Shown: piece after piece, positions 8,506 through 15,566 of the stretch
Numbering within the stretch: position 1 is the stretch's first letter
How the letters are laid out: every line of letters begins with the position of its first letter
Assembly (NCBI GenBank): GCA_016786845.1
Contig: JAEUVB010000011.1
Span: 82,269-146,268 of the forward strand
Origin: Chitinophagaceae bacterium
Lineage (GTDB): Bacteria; Bacteroidota; Bacteroidia; Chitinophagales; Chitinophagaceae
DNA length: 64,000 nt
Direction of reading: 5' to 3'
Notes under the pieces: model-generated
The model's database searches: none
What the model was told of the DNA's origin: nothing
Seen by the model: only the letters and a program-made list of their open reading frames with translations
Made by a program: the position numbers and the translations under genes

Positions 8506-9726
8506 ATGGATGCCAAACCCAAGCCTATTATCAATGTATCTTATTCTTATAATCCGCTGGAGGAAACACTTGAGTATTCACCCGGGAAAAAATCTGTATT
8601 CATAGGCATACCTAAGGAAACTTCCTTTCAGGAAAATCGTATTGCACTCACCCCACAAGCCGTGTCCGTGATCGTGAACAACGGACACCAGGTCGCTATT
8701 GAGAGAAATGCCGGCGTGGCCTCTTCTTTCAGTGATCGTGATTATTCGGAGGCCGGCGCACTGATCGTGCATGATAAACATGAAATTTTTAAGGCTGATA
8801 TCATTTTAAAGACGGCCCCCATTTCGTATGAAGAATTGGACCTGTTAAGTAAAGATCAGATCGTTTTTTCCCCAATGCATATCCCGACCATCAGTAAGGA
8901 TTATTTACAACGATGTTTGGAAAAGAATATCATCGGAATTGCCTTGGGCAATATCAAAGATGATGCAGGCAACTATCCTATCGTGCGTTCTATGAGCCAG
9001 ATTGCCGGTATACATACTATGCACGTCGCTGCTAAATATTTGAGCTCCAATCATCACGGTAAAGGTTTATTGCTGGGAGGAATTGCCGGGGTATTACCCG
9101 CCCAGGTCGTCATTATTGGAGCCGGCATGGTAGGAGAGTATGCCACGCGAAGTGCTTTAGGATGCGGTGCACAAGTGAAGGTATTCGACAATTCCATCTA
9201 CAGGCTGATGCGACTTCAACGTACTGTTGGACAAGCCGTTCCGACCTGCGTGATAGACCCGATTCAATTGACCAATGCATTAAAAGATGCGGATGTGGCC
9301 ATAGGTGCCCTCAAGCCTATAAAAGGTATTGTACCCATGGTTGTGACAGAACAAATGGTCGAGAAAATGAAACCCGGTTCTGTCATTATCGATGTCAGTA
9401 TTGATAACGGCGGTTGCTTTGAAACCTCAGCCCTGACCACACATGAGGAGCCTGTATTCCTGAAGAACGAAGTGATTCATTATTGCGTACCCAATATAGC
9501 CTCGGCGGTACCTGCTACCGCTTCTACGGCGATCAGCAATATTCTCATGCCCCTCATTCTTTCATGCACAGATTCGGTCGGTACGGCCGATAATATTTTA
9601 CAACACAAACCCGGTTTGTTATCAGCCACTTATATGTACAAGGGCCGATTGACGAGCAGGGTACTTTCTAAAAAATTTAACTTAAAATACACCGATCTCA
9701 ACTTATTATTGTCCTCTAATTTTTAA
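8506..9726 (+). CDS. ald: alanine dehydrogenase
   Basis: NAD-dependent alanine dehydrogenase of the AlaDH/PNT family (L-alanine to pyruvate and ammonia). The N-terminal catalytic domain has IGIPKETSFQENRIALTP, with the substrate-binding Arg and downstream Lys of the family. PMHIPTIS, GNIKDDAGNYPIVRSMSQIAG and the Rossmann motif VVIIGAGMVGEYATRSALG follow. SIDNGGCFETS is the conserved block near the end. The ATG at 8506 is preferred to an in-frame TTG at 8452 because the extra 18 codons have no family similarity. The length is about 406 residues, as usual for the Bacteroidota subgroup, which has an N-terminal extension before the IGIPKE motif. Confidence 0.9.
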   Translation: MDAKPKPIINVSYSYNPLEETLEYSPGKKSVFIGIPKETSFQENRIALTPQAVSVIVNNGHQVAIERNAGVASSFSDRDYSEAGALIVHDKHEIFKADIILKTAPISYEELDLLSKDQIVFSPMHIPTISKDYLQRCLEKNIIGIALGNIKDDAGNYPIVRSMSQIAGIHTMHVAAKYLSSNHHGKGLLLGGIAGVLPAQVVIIGAGMVGEYATRSALGCGAQVKVFDNSIYRLMRLQRTVGQAVPTCVIDPIQLTNALKDADVAIGALKPIKGIVPMVVTEQMVEKMKPGSVIIDVSIDNGGCFETSALTTHEEPVFLKNEVIHYCVPNIASAVPATASTAISNILMPLILSCTDSVGTADNILQHKPGLLSATYMYKGRLTSRVLSKKFNLKYTDLNLLLSSNF

Positions 9727-9737
9727 GACCATAATCT

Positions 9738-10100
9738 ATGCCCTCTTATCGTCGCAATAAAACGATTGCCGGATACCATATGTTGATGTTACTGTCAGCA
9801 GTTGATTTTCGTTTTCATATTGAAGAGGAGAAAATCATTCGCGAATACATCTTTCAGGAATTTCCTTTTCAGGTCAATTTGGATAATGAGATTGATTTTA
9901 TCGCCAAGTTGCCCCACGATGAATGGCATAGTCATTTCCTAAAATGCATCGACGATTTTCATGAAGACTCAACAAATGAAGAACGCAACAGCTTGTTGAA
10001 ATTTGCACTTTATTTGACCAAGGCGGATGATGTCATCACGGAAGAAGAGAATTTTTATCTTCAAAGTATGTTTGAAGCCTGGGATCATGAACGCGAGTAG
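9738..10100 (+). CDS. TerB-like helical protein
   Basis: Small soluble all-helical protein resembling the TerB/DjlA N-terminal family. The C-terminal half (KFALYLTKADDVITEEENFY then LQSMFEA) carries the acidic ADD-x-I-x-EEE metal-binding-like pattern of TerB domains, and the N-terminal half has a weaker matching helix pair (MLLSAVDFRFHIEEEKII). Length is 120 residues. It lies 11 bases after ald on the same strand. No other tellurite-resistance genes are present, so a general or unknown role is likelier than tellurite resistance. Confidence 0.65.
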   Translation: MPSYRRNKTIAGYHMLMLLSAVDFRFHIEEEKIIREYIFQEFPFQVNLDNEIDFIAKLPHDEWHSHFLKCIDDFHEDSTNEERNSLLKFALYLTKADDVITEEENFYLQSMFEAWDHERE

Positions 10101-10108
10101 TTAGGACA

Positions 10109-10148
10109 ATGTTGAATGTTGAATGTTTAATGTTGAATGTTCAATGGG
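10109..10148 (+). repeat. TTGAATG heptamer array
   Basis: Short array built on TTGAATG/TTTAATG/TTCAATG units directly after the TerB-like gene. Translated on the other strand it gives an STLNIQHSTLS-like string, a false-ORF pattern. The same array stands ahead of the third copy of the hairpin repeat near 57.1 kb. The 369-base gap 10101-10469 holds this array, the hairpin repeat at 10191-10260 and the leader of the receptor gene, and nothing else that I could recognise. Confidence 0.75.
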
Positions 10149-10190
10149 GCGTTCATGAAAATAATCAGCGTAAATAGAAACGATCATTAT

Positions 10191-10260
10191 ATTGCCCCCG
10201 AGTAAATATTCGATCGCTTCATCATTCGTTTCGGGGTCCCTGAATCCCGCTAAGGCGGGC
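10191..10260 (+). repeat. dispersed ~70-bp hairpin repeat, family A copy 1
   Basis: Begins TTGCCCCCGAG, then a variable middle, then TCGGGGTCCCTGAATCCCGC with a terminal hairpin CCCGC-TAAG-GCGGG. Two other copies exist in the window (25261-25330 inverted, 57182-57249), alike at both ends and in spacing. No gene is encoded. Confidence 0.75.
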
Positions 10261-10469
10261 AGATTGAGAACTAGGAGAGAGAATGTGGAAGCTATGTTGC
10301 CACCGTCATTGCCAGGAAGCACGACGAAGCAATCTCATGTCAAGTATCGTCCATTTTCATTGAGTTCCTAAACCCTTTTCATAAATATGCAGTCTGGAAA
10401 AACAAATTGTATTCAGATATTATAATTTCAAACGCAACACTTATCTTGAGCATCATAAATCGAATCGCT

Positions 10470-12863
10470 ATGCGTAAAGTATTATTCATTTGGATGTTGA
10501 TGATGAGTGTGAATATGGAGATGTGGTCTCAGGTATTACAAACCGTTAAGGGGACCGTGGTCGACAAAGAGACCAAGCAAGTATTGCCTCAGGTCACTGT
10601 CCGAATTTTTAAAGAGGGTGTAGAGCTGGGAGGGAATACGGATGAGAACGGTGAATATCGTATCGATCAAGTACCTGTGGGCTCCTATACGATCCAATTT
10701 ACCGCACTGGGTTTCAGGAATTATGCCGTGAGTGATGTACAGGTCAATTCAGCAAAAGAGTATGTACAAAATGCCGAATTGGAAGATGCCACCATGAGTC
10801 TGAAAGCTGTAGAAATTAAGACCAAGAAAAAATATACCAATGAAATGGGATTGGTGAGTATCAAACAGTTTGATGTGCAGGAAACCGAACGATATGCCGG
10901 CAGTCGGGGAGACCCTGCCCGTATGGCCAGTAACTTTGCCGGTGTGCAAGGTGCCGATGATTCACGAAATGATATTGTCATTCGCGGGAATTCACCTCAA
11001 GGCGTGTTGTGGCGATTGGAAAATGTAGATATCCCCAATCCGAATCACTTTAATGTACCCGGCACTACCGGTGGCCCTGTGAGTATGCTCAATAACAAAA
11101 TGCTGAGCAACAGTGATTTTTTTACAGGCGCTTTCCCTTCCGATTATGGTAACAGTACAGCCGGTGTTTTTGATTTACAGATGCGAAACGGAAATAAAGA
11201 TCGTTATGAATTTACAGCGCAGTTTGGATTCTTAGGCACAGAACTTGGCGCTGAAGGACCCATCAGCAAGAAAAAGGGTTCGAGCTTTTTATTCAACTAT
11301 CGATACAGTACACTCAAACTGTTTGATGCCCTGAATATTAAAATTGGTACGAATTCAGTACCCGCTTATCAGGATGCAAGTTTTAAATTGAATTTTCCAT
11401 TAGGTAAGAAAACAAAATTCTCATTGTGGGGATTAGGTGGATTGAGTAAAATCGATTTGATCGTGAATGATCAGACCGAGCCCCCCACGGAACTCTACGG
11501 AGAAAGTGATCGGGATCAATATTTCAAAACGAATATGGGTGTGGTGGGTGCCAATCTGCAACACAATATCAACAGTAAATCTTATACCCGCATTTCGGCT
11601 GCAGTGAGCAATAGTCATGTCAACTCTCGACATGATAAAGTATTTCGCGATTCGAATTATGCGGTTACCTCCCTCAAACCTATTTTGGGATATGATTATC
11701 GGGTGACTTCAATCTTATTGCATGCATTGTATAATGTGAAATTGAATGCCAAATGGGTGCTTAAGGCAGGCCTCATTAATAATACATATTTGGTGAATCT
11801 TACGGACAGTAGTCGTCAGTATCCGCCGACACAAATGCAATGGCAAATCAGAAACCGATATACCGGGACCACGAATCTGAGTCAGGCATATATGCAGTTG
11901 AAATATCGTCTCAGCCCCGAACTGACCATGACAGGCGGGCTGCATGCACAGTATTTAAGCCATAGCCAATCCTTCGCCATAGAACCGCGTTTCGGATTAA
12001 AGTATCTGGCCAGTCCGGTATGCAATTTTACTTTTGGCTATGGTCTGCATAGTCAGATGCAGCAACTCTATCAATACTTTGCCCAAAAAGAATCAACCAC
12101 CGTATTGCCGTTACACAATTATGCGATGGGCTTTACGAAAAGTCATCATTTGGTTTTGGGTAATGAGTATAGCCTGGGTAAGCATTTGAGCCTGCGTACA
12201 GAGGTCTATTATCAGTATTTGTACAACATACCGATAGAGAAAAGGGCGGGTAGCAGTTTCAGTGCGGTGAATCAGGGCGGTAGTTTCTCCCGTTTGTTTC
12301 CGGATACTTTGGTGAACAATGGCACCGCCTATAATTATGGATTGGAAATGACTTTGTCCAAAGCCTTTAGTCAGGGGTATTACTTTTTGCTGACCGGAAC
12401 CTTGTTCAACAGTAAAGCCAAAGGGAATGATCAAGTGTATCGAAATACCGATTATAACGGGCGTTATATTTTGAACGCACTCGTTGGATACAACATAAAA
12501 GTTCGAAAAAATAATGCACTGATCTTAGGAGCCAAGGTGACCTATGCCGGCGGACAATTGTATTCGCCACCTGACAGTGCTGCAAGCGTTATGTTGGGAG
12601 ATTTAGTGGTGGTAGATAGCTTACGAAATACACTGAAGTTTAAAGATTACTTCAGGGTCGATTTTAAATTGGGGTACAAGATTAACCGGCCAAGGGTAAC
12701 CCATGAAATTGCCATTGATTTGGTGAACGTGTTTAATATCAAGAATATTTTGAGTATGACCTATTCACCGGACTTGGCAGCGCAGGGAGCCTATCCATTT
12801 ACCAAGACTTATCAGCTAGGGTTTTTGCCCTTGTTTTATTATCGTTTAGATTGGCACGATTGA
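10470..12863 (+). CDS. TonB-dependent outer-membrane receptor
   Basis: Outer-membrane TonB-dependent receptor/transporter. After a signal peptide (MRKVLFIWMLMMSVNMEMWS) comes a CarboxypepD_reg-like beta-sandwich, residues ~24-110 (VKGTVVDKETKQVLPQVTV and TDENGEYRIDQVPVGSY), typical of Bacteroidota receptors. The plug follows (RGNSPQGVLWRLENVDIPN, GAFPSDYGNSTAGVFDLQMR), then a ~550-residue beta-barrel ending in LGFLPLFYYRLDWHD. The ATG at 10470 is chosen over an in-frame TTG at 10407 because it opens the signal peptide. There is no adjacent SusD partner, so it is not a classical glycan-uptake pair; the substrate is unknown. Confidence 0.9.
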   Translation: MRKVLFIWMLMMSVNMEMWSQVLQTVKGTVVDKETKQVLPQVTVRIFKEGVELGGNTDENGEYRIDQVPVGSYTIQFTALGFRNYAVSDVQVNSAKEYVQNAELEDATMSLKAVEIKTKKKYTNEMGLVSIKQFDVQETERYAGSRGDPARMASNFAGVQGADDSRNDIVIRGNSPQGVLWRLENVDIPNPNHFNVPGTTGGPVSMLNNKMLSNSDFFTGAFPSDYGNSTAGVFDLQMRNGNKDRYEFTAQFGFLGTELGAEGPISKKKGSSFLFNYRYSTLKLFDALNIKIGTNSVPAYQDASFKLNFPLGKKTKFSLWGLGGLSKIDLIVNDQTEPPTELYGESDRDQYFKTNMGVVGANLQHNINSKSYTRISAAVSNSHVNSRHDKVFRDSNYAVTSLKPILGYDYRVTSILLHALYNVKLNAKWVLKAGLINNTYLVNLTDSSRQYPPTQMQWQIRNRYTGTTNLSQAYMQLKYRLSPELTMTGGLHAQYLSHSQSFAIEPRFGLKYLASPVCNFTFGYGLHSQMQQLYQYFAQKESTTVLPLHNYAMGFTKSHHLVLGNEYSLGKHLSLRTEVYYQYLYNIPIEKRAGSSFSAVNQGGSFSRLFPDTLVNNGTAYNYGLEMTLSKAFSQGYYFLLTGTLFNSKAKGNDQVYRNTDYNGRYILNALVGYNIKVRKNNALILGAKVTYAGGQLYSPPDSAASVMLGDLVVVDSLRNTLKFKDYFRVDFKLGYKINRPRVTHEIAIDLVNVFNIKNILSMTYSPDLAAQGAYPFTKTYQLGFLPLFYYRLDWHD

Positions 12864-12922
12864 TCGGGGAGAGGGATGAAAGAATATCCTTCCCGATGCA
12901 GATCGTGATGAATGATTGCTCA

Positions 12923-13050
12923 AAGAAAGAGAAGGACCCTGAGGCATAGCCCCGGCAGCAGCGAATATCCTCCGCCTGTTTTCGGCGGAGATAGTAGCGT
13001 ATGACGGGAAGCAGATGAAGAAAGCACAGGCCCCGAGCTCCGAAAGAAAC
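12923..13050 (+). repeat. dispersed ~125-bp hairpin element, family B copy 1
   Basis: Nearly the same sequence recurs at 59242-59366. The core (12951-13008) folds into a long bulged hairpin: the inner stem CTCCGCC (12970-12976) pairs with GGCGGAG (12984-12990) around the loop TGTTTTC, extended outward by TAT/ATA, GC/GC, CA/TG and CCCG/CGGG steps. It lies between the convergent ends of the receptor and anti-sigma genes. The reverse frame is open in both copies, but the differences change amino acids, so a coding role is not supported. Confidence 0.8.
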
Positions 13051-13071
13051 ACTAAATTTTAGTTCCTTGCT

Positions 13072-13557
13072 TTATCGAATTTTTGTGCCAAATCGTTTGT
13101 CTAACCACAATAACAGGGTGGCGGTAAATAAGATCATCAGGCTATACATCACCATTGGGGTTTGTAACAAGTTCAGGGGCAATTCGGGAATATGTATTTC
13201 AAGATGGCGGGTCGGTGTACCAATTGACCGGGTTGAAATCAAGGCCATGAAAATACTACCGACCAAGAGGATGCCGAGCAAACTAAACACGAACAAAACG
13301 ATACGTCTATCCGGACGAGCAAAGGATGATAAAGGCTTTTTCTGCATCGCCCATTTGTCCATTACATTCGCCGAAAATCGCATGGAGGGTTGATGAATCA
13401 ACTCGTCTGATTGAAGGTCACTTTTTAAATCGAGGATTTCGTTCAGCATTTTTTGCATTTCCGGATCTGACGATAACAGCCGTTCCATATGTGCAGCTTC
13501 TTCCTCATTTAAAAGGCCGTCGGCATAATCCCATAATTGTTCAGTGGCGTTTTTCAT
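13072..13557 (-). CDS. anti-sigma factor-like membrane protein
   Basis: Probable anti-sigma factor for the ECF sigma factor encoded immediately upstream. The N-terminal cytoplasmic part (residues ~1-80: NATEQLWDYADGLLNEEEAA, then SSDPEMQKMLNEI) has the helical pattern of the anti-sigma domain without an obvious HxxxCxxC zinc motif. Two hydrophobic segments follow (about residues 86-108, IVLFVFSLLGILLVGSIFMA, and 133-152, MVMYSLMILFTATLLLWL). The ATG overlaps the sigma stop by four bases, so the two are translationally coupled in the order sigma then anti-sigma, the usual arrangement. Confidence 0.78.
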   Translation of the reverse strand: MKNATEQLWDYADGLLNEEEAAHMERLLSSDPEMQKMLNEILDLKSDLQSDELIHQPSMRFSANVMDKWAMQKKPLSSFARPDRRIVLFVFSLLGILLVGSIFMALISTRSIGTPTRHLEIHIPELPLNLLQTPMVMYSLMILFTATLLLWLDKRFGTKIR

Positions 13558-14099
13558 AATGCGTAATGACTTTGAGCGGTTAAAGGTAAAGATAAGGCAT
13601 TTTTCATTTTCAATCGGGCGCGATGGAGTTTCACTTTTGTATTGCTGAGCGTGAGAGAAAGAACATCAGAAATTTCTGCTAATGACATTTCTTGTATATA
13701 ATGGCATTGAATCAGCATACGTTCTTCTTCAGTTAAACATTTCATGGCTTGTTCTATTTGTTGCCAGCGTTCTGACGGAGCTTCTGTTGTTTCGCCCATC
13801 TGATGATGATGTTCTTTCAATTCTGCGGTGTAGGTTTTTTGTCCGCGGATATGATTCAAAGCCGTGGTGTAAGCAATCTTGTACAGCCAGGTACTGAATT
13901 TGCATTCCCCTTTAAATTGTTTCAAATATCGAAAGGCTCTTAGAAAGACGTCCTGCGCCACTTCCTCGGCTTCTTCACGTATAGGTACGATGCGGAGAAC
14001 CAAAGTAAATATATAATCGCTATAGGTATCAACGATGCTTCGCAAAGCCAATTCATCGCCGGCAGTGGCTTGTGTAATGATATGGTCAGGTAAATCCAA
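13554..14099 (-). CDS. ECF-family RNA polymerase sigma factor
   Basis: Extracytoplasmic-function sigma-70 factor. Region 2 (residues ~14-85) includes DELALRSIVDTYSDYIFTLV, AEEVAQDVFLRAFRYLKQF and STWLYKIAYTTALNHIRG; region 4 contains LTEEERMLIQCHYIQEMS and the helix-turn-helix AEISDVLSLTLSNTKVKLHR. No in-frame ATG exists near the N-terminus. A TTG at 14126 and another at 14099 are possible; 14099 is chosen because the ECF-like promoter at 14120-14146 would start the transcript downstream of 14126. The downstream anti-sigma gene overlaps by four bases. Likely autoregulated through that promoter. Confidence 0.88.
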   Translation of the reverse strand: MDLPDHIITQATAGDELALRSIVDTYSDYIFTLVLRIVPIREEAEEVAQDVFLRAFRYLKQFKGECKFSTWLYKIAYTTALNHIRGQKTYTAELKEHHHQMGETTEAPSERWQQIEQAMKCLTEEERMLIQCHYIQEMSLAEISDVLSLTLSNTKVKLHRARLKMKNALSLPLTAQSHYAL

Positions 14100-14119
14100 A
14101 GTTTTATTTCTATGGCTTT

Positions 14120-14146
14120 GACACAAGTTAAGATACCTTGGTTACA
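14120..14146 (-). promoter_or_regulatory. ECF-like promoter of the sigma/anti-sigma operon
   Basis: On the minus strand TGTAACC (14146-14140) is followed after exactly 15 bases by GTGTC (14124-14120). The same two words with the same spacing occur on the plus strand at 14188-14214. AAC and GTC cores are typical of ECF -35 and -10 elements, so autoregulation is the natural reading. Confidence 0.6.
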
Positions 14147-14187
14147 AACCATATGTAGTTTTACTGAATTATTTTTTTTACATTTTT

Positions 14188-14214
14188 TGTAACCATGTCA
14201 AAACAGTCTGTGTC
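14188..14214 (+). promoter_or_regulatory. ECF-like promoter facing the DUF6249/LolA-like genes
   Basis: TGTAACC (14188-14194), a 15-base spacer and GTGTC (14210-14214) repeat the pattern found on the opposite strand upstream of the sigma gene. It would make the membrane protein at 14261, and perhaps the gene after it, members of the same regulon. Confidence 0.6.
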
Positions 14215-14260
14215 TTATGGTGGAAAATAAATTATTCTTAAACTTTAAAACACATTCCTT

Positions 14261-14626
14261 ATGTCACCAGAAAATGTAGGCGTATTTATTCCCATTATTG
14301 TTCCCATTGCTATCTTTGCCATGATCTTTGGTATACGCTATCTCGAAAACAAAGAAAACCTATCCATGATTGAGAAAGGCATTGCTCCGCCGGATAAAAA
14401 ACGCCGGGCTTTTCATCCGATGCAAGTGCTTAAGTGGGGGCTACTCTTTATGGGCATCGGGCTCGGTTTGGCGATCGCCCTCATTATTTCCGAGTCTATG
14501 CAGCTCCGCTCCGATGAGATACGTTCTTTATTATTCTTTACCATGGCGCTTTTAGGCGGCGGTGGCGGATTGGTCACAACTTATATGATAGCCCGTAAGC
14601 ATCCTGAAAAGGATGGAAATCAATAA
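14261..14626 (+). CDS. DUF6249-like two-pass membrane protein
   Basis: Small inner-membrane protein of unknown function. Three hydrophobic stretches are visible: VFIPIIVPIAIFAMIFGI (about residues 8-25), VLKWGLLFMGIGLGLAIALI (56-75) and LLFFTMALLGGGGGLVTTYM (89-108). Between the first two is a charged cytoplasmic loop (NKENLSMIEKGIAPPDKKRR) typical of the DUF6249 group, which is commonly linked to ECF sigma operons in this phylum. It is transcribed divergently from the sigma factor and has the matching ECF-like promoter 47 bases upstream of its ATG. Confidence 0.75.
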   Translation: MSPENVGVFIPIIVPIAIFAMIFGIRYLENKENLSMIEKGIAPPDKKRRAFHPMQVLKWGLLFMGIGLGLAIALIISESMQLRSDEIRSLLFFTMALLGGGGGLVTTYMIARKHPEKDGNQ

Positions 14627-14750
14627 GGTTAAACATGCACCCTGTTCAATTCATGAATGATTTTCCGTTCATAACCTTTTTTCTCCATTGTTCAAATATT
14701 GTTGAATGGAATCAATGGATACCTTATTTTTGAATCATAAAAATATACTT

Positions 14751-15506
14751 ATGCAAAAGACACTTTCTATGATGCTGATCCTATTCCTTTCAGCATGGAC
14801 ATCAACTTTAAGCGCTCAGTCTCCGGATATGCAGCCTTTAACGACACGACTGGGTGAGCCGACTTTAGAAGAAATCGTAACCCGTCACATTGATGCGATT
14901 GGAGGAAAAGCGAATTGGTCTAAAATCAAAACCATCAAAACCGAAGGGACTATGAAAGCCCAGGGAGCTGAAATTAAGATCACCATTTATCAAAAAGATA
15001 AAGTGGCCATGCGTCAGGATATCGCGGTAATGGGGATGAATGGATGGTTTATCCTTACCAAAACAGAAGGTTGGAACTTTATGCCTTTCCAGGGTCAAAC
15101 TAAACCTGAGCCCATGACTGCTGATGATGTGAAACAAGCTCAGGATGGTTTGAATATACAGGATGATTTTATTACCTATAAAGAGCAGGGTAAAAAATTA
15201 GAGCTGGTGGGTAAGGATGATGTAGACGGTGTGGAATGTTTGAAATTGAAAATGAAAGATGCTGAAGGCAAGGAAACCACTTATTATTTAGATCCGGAGA
15301 GCTACTTGATCATCAAAGAAACTGAAAAAATAAAAGCCAATGGTCAGGAAGTGGACAATACCACGACTTATGGTAATTATAAAAAGTTGGATGAAGGTAT
15401 CGTGATGCCGATGTCTATTATTCAGGGTTACGGTGAAACTGAAATCACATTGTATGAAATCAACAAACCGATCGACGAAAATCTTTTCAAACCATCAAAA
15501 TCCTAA
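14751..15506 (+). CDS. LolA-like outer-membrane lipoprotein-sorting family protein
   Basis: Exported protein resembling the periplasmic LolA/outer-membrane-lipoprotein-sorting fold. After the signal peptide (MQKTLSMMLILFLSAWTSTLS) comes LEEIVTRHIDAIGGKANWSK, a hallmark of this group in Bacteroidota, then a run of antiparallel strands: TEGTMKAQGAEIKITIYQKD, DDVDGVECLKLKMKDAEG, and TTYYLDPESYLIIKETEKI. The ATG at 14751 opens the signal peptide; an ATG 45 bases upstream in the same frame is less likely. It lies 124 bases after the DUF6249 gene and may share the ECF-controlled transcript. A lipoprotein-carrier role is only a family inference. Confidence 0.72.
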   Translation: MQKTLSMMLILFLSAWTSTLSAQSPDMQPLTTRLGEPTLEEIVTRHIDAIGGKANWSKIKTIKTEGTMKAQGAEIKITIYQKDKVAMRQDIAVMGMNGWFILTKTEGWNFMPFQGQTKPEPMTADDVKQAQDGLNIQDDFITYKEQGKKLELVGKDDVDGVECLKLKMKDAEGKETTYYLDPESYLIIKETEKIKANGQEVDNTTTYGNYKKLDEGIVMPMSIIQGYGETEITLYEINKPIDENLFKPSKS

Positions 15507-15524
15507 ACAAAATCATAATTAAGG

Positions 15525-15549
15525 AAAGCACTCTCGGGTGCTTTTTTTA
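15525..15549 (+). terminator. rho-independent terminator after the LolA-like gene
   Basis: Stem AAAGCACTC / GGGTGCTTT with a very short loop, followed by a run of T (15542-15548). Confidence 0.75.
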
Positions 15550-15566
15550 TTGAATAAAATTTTCTT

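Noticed and set aside
10101..10322. 73-codon minus-strand open frame
   Set aside because: It is the translation of the TTGAATG array and the family A hairpin, a known kind of false gene.
12846..13052. Conserved minus-strand frame shared by both family B copies
   Set aside because: The two copies differ at positions that change amino acids while keeping base pairs, so structure rather than protein is conserved.
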